Source of the DNA: Dyadobacter fermentans
GTDB lineage: Bacteria; Bacteroidota; Bacteroidia; Cytophagales; Spirosomataceae
DNA: 64,000 nucleotides
Direction of reading: 5' to 3'
Assembly: GCF_019924045.1 (NCBI RefSeq)
Contig: NZ_JAHXBN010000013.1
Coordinates: 248,001-312,000, forward strand
Made by a program: the position numbers and the translations under genes. The notes under the pieces are model-generated. The model was given only the letters and a program-made list of their open reading frames with translations, was not told where the DNA came from and searched no databases. This document shows, one piece after another, positions 35,237 to 43,737 of the stretch (position 1 is its first letter; the number at the start of each line of letters is the position of its first letter).

Positions 35237-35345
35237 GTCAGGTGTTGTCATGTGTTGTGATTCCCTGGCCTCCTGAGAATTTCCCGGAGCAGACAGCGCG
35301 AGACAACAAATGACCACACCTGACAAACCCTGACCACACCTGACT
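35237..35345. repeat. Inverted simple-word repeat, word GGTCAGGTGTTGTCAT (element F)
   Basis: The left arm (35237-35261) reads TCAGGTGTTGTCATGTGTTG, and the right arm (35301-35344) its complement in several units (ATGACCACACCTGAC, CTGACCACACCTGAC). The words are those of elements D and E. It begins directly after the amidohydrolase stop. Confidence 0.75.
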
Positions 35346-35355
35346 AAACTTACCC

Positions 35356-36024
35356 ATGCTGCAAACATCCCGTTTGACGAAAACCTTTCCCAATGGCACT
35401 TCGCTACGCTTCCCTGACTGGAAAGTCGGACGTGGCGAGCAATGGCTGCTACTCGGAGAATCGGGCAGCGGGAAAACAACGCTGTTGCATATGCTCGGCG
35501 GATTGCTGCGACCTGCGTCGGGGCGTATTGTGGTGAATGGAGCTGATTTGTATACCCTTCCCGCACGTGCCCTCGACCGCTTCCGCGGTCAACATATTGG
35601 GATCGTTTTTCAGCAACCGCATTTGATCCGCAGCATGACGGTGGAGGAGAATTTGCTTCTCGCCCAAAGTTTCGCGGGAATAGGGAAGGATATTTTCAGG
35701 ATCAGGGAGGTGCTCCATGCATTGGAAATGGAGCACAAGCGACATGCCTATCCGCAGGAATTGAGCCAGGGGCAGGCGCAGCGCGCAGGCATTGCGCGGG
35801 CGCTGGTGAACCGACCGGCATTGTTGCTGGCCGATGAGCCCACGAGCAGCCTGGACAATCGAAATGCCGATGCGGCGATCCGTCTGCTATCGGACCTGGC
35901 CGCGTCGGAGCGCTCCACGCTTATTGTTTGCACCCACGACGACCGGGTTAAGGAGGCTTTTTTCAAGGATTTTATGTTCGAACTTCGCCATGAACGCATT
36001 TCAAATCAGTTGGAAAAATCTTAA
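35356..36024 (+). CDS. ABC transporter ATP-binding protein (LolD/MacB type)
   Basis: A 222-residue ATPase: Walker A LGESGSGKTT, Q-loop near VFQQPHLI, signature LSQGQAQRAGIARAL, Walker B LLLADEPTSSLD, and H-loop CTHDD. It matches the LolD/MacB branch that powers FtsX-type permeases. It overlaps the permease gene by 35 bases and is followed by a DUF3299-like gene. The trio resembles ABC-DUF3299 units linked to metal (zinc) handling in other bacteria; this link is an inference. Confidence 0.9.
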   Translation: MLQTSRLTKTFPNGTSLRFPDWKVGRGEQWLLLGESGSGKTTLLHMLGGLLRPASGRIVVNGADLYTLPARALDRFRGQHIGIVFQQPHLIRSMTVEENLLLAQSFAGIGKDIFRIREVLHALEMEHKRHAYPQELSQGQAQRAGIARALVNRPALLLADEPTSSLDNRNADAAIRLLSDLAASERSTLIVCTHDDRVKEAFFKDFMFELRHERISNQLEKS

Positions 36025-37153
36025 AGCCAACCGGCTGACGCTCGCGTTGAACCTGCTGCTGATCGCATTTGGTACGGGGATGCTGGCGATGCTATTGCTG
36101 GGAATGAGCCAGGTAGGCGAGCGGCTGCGCAATAACGCCCGGGGCGTGGATCTGGTGGCAGGGGCGAAGGGGAGCCCGCTGCAACTAATATTGAGCAGCA
36201 TTTACTTCATTGATTTTCCGACGGGGAATATCAGCGAGGAAGATGCGCGTTCGCTGGCCGCTCATCCAATGGTGAAAAAGGCGGTTCCGCTTGCGCTGGG
36301 GGATAACTATGCCGGGTTTCGTATTGTGGGGACCGACACGGGCTATGTAAGTCTGTATGGTCTGGAGCTGGCAGCGGGGCGCTTCTGGACGAAACCATTT
36401 GAAATCGTGATCGGGGCAGACGTGGCCAGGGCACAGGAGCTGAAAACAGGCGACCGTATTTACGGTTCGCACGGACTGACGTCGGACGAAGACCTGCACG
36501 ACGACCATCCCTATGTAATCACCGGTGTGTTGAAAAAGAGAGGGAGTGTTGCGGACAATCTGGTGCTTACAAGCCTCGAAAGCGTCTGGCAAATGCACGG
36601 TGCCGATGGGGCGCGCGAAATCACGTCGATGCTGCTGCAATACCGTTCGAGAATGGCGATGGTGGCATTGCCGGTGACGATCAACCGTTCTACGGCCATG
36701 CAGGCGGCTTCCCCGGCAAAGGAGAGTGCACGGTTGTTTGCATTGATCGGCATAGGCGTCGATGCGGTGCGCTGGTTTGCCGTTGCATTGATGCTCCTCG
36801 CGGGTGTGAGTGTTTTCGTGAGCCTCTACAACTCCCTGCGTGAGCGAGTGTATGACCTCGCGGTCATGCGTGTAATGGGCGCGTCGCGAGGGGCAATTTT
36901 TGCTATGATCGTGCTGGAAGGAACGTTGCTGACCGCCCTCGGTTCGCTTGCCGGGATATTGCTCGGCCATTGTGCATTACACGCGATAGGCTATTGGCAA
37001 GGGTCGCCGCAGGCACGGATGGATGGTCTCGTTTTTTTGCCGCAAGAGGCATTGCTGCTTGCGGCGGGCCTGTGCATTGGGCTGGTGGCTGCATTGTTGC
37101 CGGCTATTCAAGCCTACCGGACCGATATTTCTGAAACCATGTCGAAAATTTGA
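35990..37153 (+). CDS. ABC transporter permease, FtsX family
   Basis: A 387-residue permease with an N-terminal helix (MNAFQISWKNLKANRLTLAL then NLLLIAFGTGMLAMLLLGM), a periplasmic domain beginning VDLVAGAKGSPLQLILSSIY, and a C-terminal FtsX triple helix (ALMLLAGVSVFVSLYNSL, VMRVMGASRGAIFAMIVLEG, LLAAGLCIGLVAALLPAIQ). ATG at 35990 was chosen over longer in-frame starts, which would lie inside the ATPase gene. It overlaps the ATPase by 35 bases and is one base from the next gene's ATG. The ATPase supplies energy; the substrate is unknown. Confidence 0.88.
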   Translation: MNAFQISWKNLKANRLTLALNLLLIAFGTGMLAMLLLGMSQVGERLRNNARGVDLVAGAKGSPLQLILSSIYFIDFPTGNISEEDARSLAAHPMVKKAVPLALGDNYAGFRIVGTDTGYVSLYGLELAAGRFWTKPFEIVIGADVARAQELKTGDRIYGSHGLTSDEDLHDDHPYVITGVLKKRGSVADNLVLTSLESVWQMHGADGAREITSMLLQYRSRMAMVALPVTINRSTAMQAASPAKESARLFALIGIGVDAVRWFAVALMLLAGVSVFVSLYNSLRERVYDLAVMRVMGASRGAIFAMIVLEGTLLTALGSLAGILLGHCALHAIGYWQGSPQARMDGLVFLPQEALLLAAGLCIGLVAALLPAIQAYRTDISETMSKI

Positions 37154-37154
37154 A

Positions 37155-37601
37155 ATGAATTTTACAAAAAAATGGCTGCTGTTGATTTTTTTAGTGTTGG
37201 GATATGCCGGAATGGCCCAGCCGCCGACGCATATTCCGCTGATGAACGACACCTGGAAGCTCATCGGACAACGTACCTACAAGAAGAACGCCGATTTTAA
37301 GATGGTGCCGGCATTTCCAGCCCGGCTGGAAGCATTGCAGAACAAGGCAGTCGAATTGCCCGGCTACATGATCCCGATCAATGCCGACCTGAACCACAAG
37401 GAGTTTATGCTCGCTGTGGTACCGATGGACCAATGCCCCTATTGCGGGCAGGGAGACATTCCGTCGATGGTGGAGGTTAAAATGGTAAAGGAACTCGGCT
37501 ATACCGACAAGCCGGTGAAGATCAAGGGAAAACTGATGCTGAACAAGACGGGCGATTACCGGTCGGAAGTATTCCTGCTGCAAGCGGAGCAGGTGAAATA
37601 G
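37155..37601 (+). CDS. DUF3299-like exported protein
   Basis: A 148-residue protein with a signal peptide (MNFTKKWLLLIFLVLGYAGMAQ). The rest resembles DUF3299: ELPGYMIPINADLNHKEFMLAVVP followed by the Cys pair C94-PY-C97 and a MVEVKM strand. DUF3299 genes are found beside LolD-type ATPase/permease pairs in which a zinc role has been suggested; here it begins one base after the permease stop, so it is part of that operon. The C-P-Y-C pair could bind metal or form a disulphide. ATG at 37155 is the only start that gives a clean signal peptide. Confidence 0.78.
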   Translation: MNFTKKWLLLIFLVLGYAGMAQPPTHIPLMNDTWKLIGQRTYKKNADFKMVPAFPARLEALQNKAVELPGYMIPINADLNHKEFMLAVVPMDQCPYCGQGDIPSMVEVKMVKELGYTDKPVKIKGKLMLNKTGDYRSEVFLLQAEQVK

Positions 37602-37633
37602 TATTTAAATCATTCATCCATAACCCGAATCCT

Positions 37634-40192
37634 ATGAAGTTGAGATTCTATGCATTGGCTGCCCTGCTGGCAGCCGGTACCCTCAGTTTTGCGCAAAATC
37701 AGGGCGGAGCAGGCGGTCAGCGAACGGCCGCCGTTGCGACGGCCGCCGCCACGAGCATTGCTTCCGCCACGCAGGGTATGAAGAAGTACGAGGGCTTTTT
37801 CAATTTTTATTATGATGAAAAAACAGGAAAGGTGCTGCTGGAAGTGGATAAACTCGACAGGGAGTTCCTCTACTTCGCCTCGCTTTCGGAAGGGGTAGGC
37901 AATGGCGGTCCGGAACGCGGGCAGGCCTCTTCGGCATTGGCCAAATTCATCAGAGTAGGGCCGAAGGTGCTGCTCGTGGAGCCTGTAACGAACTACCGGG
38001 CCATTACGCAGAATGCCGACGAGCAAAAGGCGGTAGATAATGCATTTGCCAAATCGGTGATCTGGGGTTTTGTACCGGTGGCGGTGGAAGGCGAAAAGGT
38101 GCTCGTAGATCTTACGCCGTTCATTATCCGCGACAGCCAGAACATCGCCGCGCGCCTGGGTGTGCGGCGCGTGAGCGGGCCTGTAAGCGTAGCGCAGCCG
38201 AGTAGCGGGGGCGGTACCTACCGGCTCGACGAATCCCGCTCGGTGGTATATCTCGAAAACACGAAAAACTTTCCCAAGAACACCGAATTCGAAGCGATGG
38301 TGACGTTCACAGGAGGTTCACCCAATGTGAACCGGTTTGGAGGCGGTGGTAGCAGTCTAGCACCGGATCCTGGCGCGGTGACGATCAACATGCACCAGTC
38401 GTTTGTGGAGCTGCCCGACGGCAACTACAAGCCCCGGCGTTTCGATCCGCGCTCTGCATTCGGTATGTTCAGCTACATGGACTTCTCTGCGCCTATGACC
38501 GAGCCGATTGTAAAGCGGTTCATCCGCAGGCATCGTTTGGAGAAGAAAAACCCTGGTAATGCACCCAGCGAGGCAGTCGAGCCGATCGTGTATTACATTG
38601 ATCGCGGTGCGCCGGAGCCGGTGAAAACCGCATTAATAGAGGGCGGGGCTTACTGGAACGAGGCATTCGAAGCGGCCGGTTTCAAAAATGCGTTTCAAGT
38701 GAAGGAATTGCCGGCGGGCGCCGACCCGATGGACATCCGGTATAATGTGGTGAACTGGATCAACCGCACCGGTGCGCCGCGCGGGTTTTCGTCCGGCGCC
38801 TCGTATATCGACCCCCGGACGGGCGAAATCATCAAAGGCGTGGTGACGCTCGGCTCCGACCGCCACCGTCAGGATTATCTCATTGCAGAGGGCCTTTTGC
38901 AGCCTTACGAAGATGGTAAGAAAACGACCAATGCCATGCAGGAACTCGCCCTGGCGCGGGTAAGGCAGCTTTCGGCCCATGAAATAGGGCATACACTCGG
39001 TTTCAACCATAACTTTGCCGCCAGTCCGAAGGACCGCGGCTCGGTGATGGATTACCCGTTCCCGAGATTTTCCCTGAAAGCGGACGGCACTGTCGATATC
39101 TCTGACGCTTATGCTAAAGGCATTGGTGCCTGGGATAAGCGCGCGGTAATGTGGGGCTATACCGAGTTCCCGAAAGGTGCCGACGAAGAGGTCGGGCTTG
39201 AAAAAATCATGCAGGAAACCCTGAAACAGGGCTTTTTATACATCCCCGACATTGGCGGCAATGCACACCCGACCTCGCACCAGTGGGACGATGGCGCCAA
39301 CCCGATCGACCAGATGACGAATATCATGAAGGTCCGCAGAAAGGTGCTCGACAACTTCTCCGAAAAGGCCATTCAAAAAGGGGAGCCGATGGCGACGATA
39401 GAAGAAGTGCTCGTGCCGATCTATCTCCTGCACCGCTACCAGGTCGAAGCCGTGGCGAAATCGGTAGGCGGGCTGTATTTTACCCATGCCGTGAAAAACG
39501 ACGGCCAGGTAACAACGCGGATGGTGGAGCCCAAGGAGCAATGGCGTGCGCTGGAATCGCTGCTAGGGACGATCACGCCGGAAGCCCTGGCATTGCCGGA
39601 CGCGCTGATCAGCAAAATCCCGCCGCGCCCTAGCGGCTACCCGGCCAGTCTGGAAACTTTCACCGGCCACACCGGCCCGACATTCGATCCCATTGCAGCG
39701 GCGGAAACGGCCGCCGGTACTACGCTCTCGTACCTGCTCAATCCCGAGCGTGCCGCGCGCCTGATCGAGTACAATGCACGCGACGCGAAGCAGCCCGGAT
39801 TAATGCCGGTGATCGACCGACTCCTGGAGAAAACCTGGAAATCGTCCCCGATGGATGGCTACAAGGGTGAATTGCAAACACTGGTCAATAATCTTTCGCT
39901 GAAATACCTGCTCATGCTCGCTGCGGATTCCAAAGCGCCTGAAAATGTGCGTGGCGAGGCATTGCTGAAAGTAGGGGAGCTGAGCGACTGGTTGAAAGGG
40001 CAGCTCGCCGCCGCCGCGCCCAAGCAGAAAGCGAATATGCTGTTCGCATTGGCGCAAATCGACGAGTTTGGCAAGAACCCGATCAAGTTCGAACCGGGTT
40101 CGGTGCTGGATATGCCTCCCGGTGCACCGATTATGGGCCATATGGACTTCATGGGATGCTCGCAGACGCATTCCGGTGATCTTTCAGAGTAA
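37634..40192 (+). CDS. Secreted zinc metalloprotease (DUF5117/DUF4953 family)
   Basis: An 852-residue protein with a signal peptide (MKLRFYALAALLAAGTLSFAQ). It has the zinc motif HEIGHTLGFNHN (first His at residue 449), the extended HExxHxxGxxH form of metzincins. The region before the motif (GFFNFYYDEKTGKVLLEVD, REFLYFASL) matches DUF5118/DUF5117, and the C-terminal half (MDYPFPRF, GYTEFP, IDQMTNIMKVR) is typical of DUF4953. These proteins are common in Bacteroidota and secreted or outer-membrane associated. The start follows the DUF3299 gene by 32 bases, so shared transcription is possible. A candidate terminator follows. Confidence 0.88.
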   Translation: MKLRFYALAALLAAGTLSFAQNQGGAGGQRTAAVATAAATSIASATQGMKKYEGFFNFYYDEKTGKVLLEVDKLDREFLYFASLSEGVGNGGPERGQASSALAKFIRVGPKVLLVEPVTNYRAITQNADEQKAVDNAFAKSVIWGFVPVAVEGEKVLVDLTPFIIRDSQNIAARLGVRRVSGPVSVAQPSSGGGTYRLDESRSVVYLENTKNFPKNTEFEAMVTFTGGSPNVNRFGGGGSSLAPDPGAVTINMHQSFVELPDGNYKPRRFDPRSAFGMFSYMDFSAPMTEPIVKRFIRRHRLEKKNPGNAPSEAVEPIVYYIDRGAPEPVKTALIEGGAYWNEAFEAAGFKNAFQVKELPAGADPMDIRYNVVNWINRTGAPRGFSSGASYIDPRTGEIIKGVVTLGSDRHRQDYLIAEGLLQPYEDGKKTTNAMQELALARVRQLSAHEIGHTLGFNHNFAASPKDRGSVMDYPFPRFSLKADGTVDISDAYAKGIGAWDKRAVMWGYTEFPKGADEEVGLEKIMQETLKQGFLYIPDIGGNAHPTSHQWDDGANPIDQMTNIMKVRRKVLDNFSEKAIQKGEPMATIEEVLVPIYLLHRYQVEAVAKSVGGLYFTHAVKNDGQVTTRMVEPKEQWRALESLLGTITPEALALPDALISKIPPRPSGYPASLETFTGHTGPTFDPIAAAETAAGTTLSYLLNPERAARLIEYNARDAKQPGLMPVIDRLLEKTWKSSPMDGYKGELQTLVNNLSLKYLLMLAADSKAPENVRGEALLKVGELSDWLKGQLAAAAPKQKANMLFALAQIDEFGKNPIKFEPGSVLDMPPGAPIMGHMDFMGCSQTHSGDLSE

Positions 40193-40207
40193 AACTAACT
40201 ACTCTCA

Positions 40208-40256
40208 TGACCCTTCGCTGACGGTGTACAAACCGCTCTCCGGAGGGTCAGTTTTT
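40208..40256 (+). terminator. Candidate terminator after the metalloprotease gene
   Basis: TGACCCT (40208-40214) pairs with AGGGTCA (40244-40250), followed by GTTTTTG. The loop is long (29 bases) but could contain a smaller hairpin. The rest of the 350-base gap to 40542 shows no gene. Confidence 0.5.
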
Positions 40257-40541
40257 GTTGCCTGAACTCAGCTACAAGCCGGTATCGTAAATGCTATAAG
40301 TCTCCGGTAGCGTGCCTTGGGTAGTGCTTTGTAGTAAAAATTTAGTGGCCACTGAAGGGATTTGATAGGGTAAATTCCTCCCCCCATCGAGGGGTCATTA
40401 CACCCTAGAATTCAGCGTTCTCACCCCAAAACCGAGGACAGAATAGTGGGAAAGGACTATGTTTGCATAGTGATATGAAAATCGCGCACTTGATTGAGTA
40501 TCAGAATAGTTCTTTATTTGTAAAAACGTAAAAATCCTCTC

Positions 40542-40748
40542 ATGAAGACGCAAAGCAAATATTTGGAAGAGATCAACAGGCTTCTGGCTGATTATCTTCT
40601 CGAAATCGAAAAATCAGATTTGAAGCCTCTGTCAGCCCAGGTCTATCAGGTACAATCCAAAAATTTTGTAAGATGGATTAACGGGGAGTTTACACCAGGT
40701 GAAGTGAAGAAATCAAAGAAACAAACGCAGGACAAACCGGGTAAGTAA
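40542..40748 (+). CDS. Small hypothetical protein, 68 residues
   Basis: A short frame starting MKTQSKYLEEINRLLADYL with a good codon pattern, an amphipathic N-terminal helix, a VYQVQSKNFVRWINGEF core and a Lys-rich C-terminus. No family was recognised. The FVRWINGEF segment recalls the SAM-like core-binding domain of tyrosine recombinases, but it is too short to claim. It stands alone, with about 350 and 320 bases of non-coding DNA on either side. Confidence 0.6.
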   Translation: MKTQSKYLEEINRLLADYLLEIEKSDLKPLSAQVYQVQSKNFVRWINGEFTPGEVKKSKKQTQDKPGK

Positions 40749-41069
40749 AACCAGGCACACACCACTCAAAAGTCGTTATTTACTACGTTCCTCTTTTTCA
40801 TCATCATACAGGCCGGCGGCCAACCAGATTTCCTCATCAAAGCATTGATAAACAAAACACCTTCTCGGTAGAACCGGAAGGTGTAAGTTATACTCAACGT
40901 TTATTAACGTACTTCATACGTTCAAGTCCAGGGTCTTGCATACAACTCCACGATCATTCATTTGCAGGATTTTACAAATGTAGCATCAGCCCTAAAAAGC
41001 CATTGTAGATTGCCATTGTTTTGCTTGTGGCAATTTCTCTACACCATCTGTTGCGTATTTTAGGTAGAT
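40749..41069. other. Gene-free gap before the histidine kinase
   Basis: No supported ORF is visible. A hairpin of ACACCTTC and GAAGGTGT (about 40857-40882) is the only clear structure. It is followed by TAAG on the plus strand, and on the minus strand by TTTTG after the stem, so it could be a minus-strand terminator although no minus gene is visible. Confidence 0.5.
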
Positions 41070-42443
41070 TTGGATCTTATCGCATCGTCCGACCCCGAAG
41101 ACGAACGGCGGTTTAGAAAACGTGAATACATGATCCGATCGATTCTGGAATGGCCTGTCCGAAAACAGTTAGTAGGTGAAACGAGTATCCTCAACCGGGC
41201 GCGCATCAAAGTACTTTCTTACGCACTTAACCTAAAAATTGTCACCACTACGCTGCTGCTGATCTTCTACCAGTTGGAGCATTACCGTTTACAGGCGATA
41301 CGCGCGGCCATTTTGCTGGGTATCGTGGTGATCTATTACATTGCCGTGGCGAGTGGCTTCCAATGGCGTAAAGCCGCCCACGCAGCCATGCTCATCTTCA
41401 TGGTCATCATCTGGACCAACCTGTATTACTTTCAGAAAGGGTTTGATCTGGTGACGCTGCAATACCTTGTCGTGGTTACTGTGGCGGCGTTTTACGGCCT
41501 TGGTAACGGTTGGGGCGTCATTTATTCATCTTTGGCAGTGGTACCATTCATTGCGTATGTGCTATTGGGGCATCATTTGGGAGGATACATTTCCTGGGGG
41601 CCGCAAGGCTCCGGACGCATTACCATTGCGATACAGCTGTTTCAGAATTTTACTCTGATTGTACTTATTAACTATTTCTTTTTCAGTTCGTTCTATGATA
41701 CGATCAGCGACCTGGATTCCAAGACGGTCGAGCTGCGGTCGAGCCTTGAATTCCTGGAAGATTCCCGCAGGAAGCTGGAAAGAGAGTATACGCATCAGAA
41801 ACATCTGATTGCGAGTATTTCGCACGACATCAAGAGCCCGCTGCGCTTCCTGATGACCACCACCGGCCGCCTGGCCCGCAACCACCCCGATCTGTCGACG
41901 GTGCGGGCGATCAGCCAGTCGAGCTACCGGCTGTATCATTTTATGAAAAACCTGCTGGAATACACCGAATTCCGGTACAAGAATACCAATGTGCATTTTA
42001 CGTATCTGGATGTGAATGAGATGGTTGAGCAAAAGTTTGCCATTTTTATGCAGGATGCCGAAGTGAATGCCAACCGCTTCGTAAATGCGGTCACGCCGGG
42101 GGTGATCATCAAGAACAACGCGCAGCTCGTGAGCATAATCCTGCATAATCTGATCGACAATGCTAACAAAGCGACCAACGGCGGCACGATCAGTGTTACT
42201 TACCAGGATTTCAGGGAGGAGCTCCACCTGATCGTAAACGATACCGGCCCGGGGATGGAAGGCACGGTGAGGGAATGGATCAACAGCGAGTCCAAGCAGC
42301 TGCCTGCAAACGAAAACGCTGCCCAGAACTTTGGAATGGGACTATTGATCGTAAAGGAAATCAGTACACTCATACGCGCCCGGTTGCACGTGAAGCCGAA
42401 CCAGCCCATCGGGACTTCCGTTCACATTATTTTTTCAAAATAA
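41070..42443 (+). CDS. Membrane-bound sensor histidine kinase
   Basis: A 457-residue kinase. An N-terminal part of about six membrane helices (residues 45-205) with no extracytoplasmic domain is followed by a short coiled coil (ESRRKLEREYTHQKH region), the HisKA box with phospho-accepting H252 (ASISHDIKSPLRFL), and an HATPase domain (N box HNLIDNANKAT, G1 DTGPGM, G2 NFGMGLLIVKE). The signal may be sensed within the membrane. The start is TTG at 41070, just after an in-frame TAG; ATG at 41130 is an alternative. The response regulator gene follows after 83 bases and is the probable partner. Confidence 0.9.
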   Translation: MDLIASSDPEDERRFRKREYMIRSILEWPVRKQLVGETSILNRARIKVLSYALNLKIVTTTLLLIFYQLEHYRLQAIRAAILLGIVVIYYIAVASGFQWRKAAHAAMLIFMVIIWTNLYYFQKGFDLVTLQYLVVVTVAAFYGLGNGWGVIYSSLAVVPFIAYVLLGHHLGGYISWGPQGSGRITIAIQLFQNFTLIVLINYFFFSSFYDTISDLDSKTVELRSSLEFLEDSRRKLEREYTHQKHLIASISHDIKSPLRFLMTTTGRLARNHPDLSTVRAISQSSYRLYHFMKNLLEYTEFRYKNTNVHFTYLDVNEMVEQKFAIFMQDAEVNANRFVNAVTPGVIIKNNAQLVSIILHNLIDNANKATNGGTISVTYQDFREELHLIVNDTGPGMEGTVREWINSESKQLPANENAAQNFGMGLLIVKEISTLIRARLHVKPNQPIGTSVHIIFSK

Positions 42444-42526
42444 TTTTAGTGTAGTCAATTTTCTACACAAAATTTCATTTATATTAAACTACTTTTAAAA
42501 CTGATTTGAAGTAAAAGTATTATTGA

Positions 42527-43177
42527 ATGAAAACAGTTTTGCTGGTAGAAGACCATTCCATTGTGCGAATGGGCGTTAAAATGTTGATTGAAGATTTTTT
42601 ACCCTCGGTAACGGTTATCGAGGCCGCTACTTTTAGTGAAACACTCAAACTTCTACAATCCAGATTCTTTGATCTCGTGATCCTGGACATCAAAATTCCG
42701 GGCGGCGAAGCTTTTAATATGATCGGTAAGATCCGCGACATTCAGAGCAAGGTGAAAATCCTGATATTCTCGTCGCAGGATGAAGAACTGTATGCTATTC
42801 ATTACGTAAAAGCCGGTGCGAACGGCTATTTGCCGAAAGATACCTCCAACGAAGAACTGGAAAAAGCGATTACTTCAGTGCTCGCAGGCGGGACCTACAT
42901 CAGCAACGTAATCCAGGACCAGCTCGTCAACAACACGCTTCTCGAACGCGAAAGCAAGGAAAGTCCGCTCGAAATTCTCTCGAATCGTGAGCTGGAAATC
43001 ATGGATATGCTGCTTACAGGCAAATGGACGAAGGACATCGCGATCGACCTCAATATCAAGGAAAGTACGGTGTCGACCTACAAGGCCAGGATCTTCGAGA
43101 AACTCGAAGTGACCAACATTCTGGAACTGTTCAAGAAGGTGGAAATCTACAAAAGGCGCAAGACCGGATTCAACTGA
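42527..43177 (+). CDS. NarL/LuxR-family response regulator
   Basis: A 216-residue regulator. The receiver domain (residues 1-120) has acidic residues E8-D9, phosphoacceptor D54 (FDLVILDIKIPGG), a switch Ser in ILIFSSQ and Lys in YLPKDTS. The C-terminal LuxR-type helix-turn-helix (about 148-210) reads LSNRELEIMDMLLTGKWTKDIA then LNIKESTVSTYKARIFEKLEV. It is the likely partner of the kinase just upstream. Its targets are unknown. The gap before it holds a small hairpin (GTGTAG and CTACAC at 42449-42468). Confidence 0.9.
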   Translation: MKTVLLVEDHSIVRMGVKMLIEDFLPSVTVIEAATFSETLKLLQSRFFDLVILDIKIPGGEAFNMIGKIRDIQSKVKILIFSSQDEELYAIHYVKAGANGYLPKDTSNEELEKAITSVLAGGTYISNVIQDQLVNNTLLERESKESPLEILSNRELEIMDMLLTGKWTKDIAIDLNIKESTVSTYKARIFEKLEVTNILELFKKVEIYKRRKTGFN

Positions 43178-43502
43178 GAAAAGGCGCGGTTGAAGTTGTA
43201 CTATGTACTCGTAGAATTGCTACTAAATGTCGTCGATATATTAGTAAACTGCAATTTAAGTCAGACTACTTACCATTTCATTTTGAATATTTACTTTTAC
43301 TGACGGAACTGCAGCAGGCATGTCGCAGGGCTTAGACCTCTATCATAAAAAGTTGTTATTTAGAATGGAAAGATCGGTAAAACTTTCAAAATCAGCTGAA
43401 TTGCCGTTTCTGTGTGGTGTTATCATTACCATTACCGCGGGTTCGCTACTCTGGAGCTCTCTTATTTATTGCATATCCCTGCTTTTCTGACGGAGGCGGA
43501 TC

Positions 43503-43590
43503 CGACCATGGACTGTGTTTGTCATGGATTGAACGGCCTCTCCTCGGGCAGTTCACATGGTCCGTCGTCGGGCCAAAGGCCCTATGGTCA
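43503..43590. repeat. Decayed inverted simple-word repeat, word CCATGGTC (element G)
   Basis: Left units GACCATGGAC and GTCATGGATTG (43503-43530) face right units ACATGGTCC and CTATGGTCA (43553-43590). The words match element C at 8375. It lies in the 560-base gap between the response regulator and the DUF2723 gene, in which no other feature was recognised; short ORFs there look spurious. Confidence 0.5.
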
Positions 43591-43737
43591 GCGGTTGGCT
43601 ACCAAAGCTTATGTCTTGTTAAATAAAGTTAAAGGTTCATTATCAGTTACTTTTCTTAACTTTTTTTAAGAGCGCCGGTGTGCCGCCCGTGTGTCGTGTT
43701 GAATAGTTTTGGTGCTTCATCCAAAACACCTTCAAAC

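Noticed and set aside
34403..35566. 387-codon minus ORF over the second amidohydrolase and the ABC ATPase start
   Set aside because: It crosses two well-supported genes and repeat element F and has no recognisable domain.
40857..40882. ACACCTTC/GAAGGTGT hairpin as terminator of the 40542 gene
   Set aside because: No T-run follows on the plus strand and it is more than 100 bases from the stop.
40920..40940. GTTCAAGTCC resembles a tRNA T-loop
   Set aside because: No acceptor stem, anticodon arm or CCA end can be built around it.
43412..43669. 85-codon ORF in the gap before the DUF2723 gene
   Set aside because: Its sequence is formed by the CCATGGTC repeat words and has no protein-like features.
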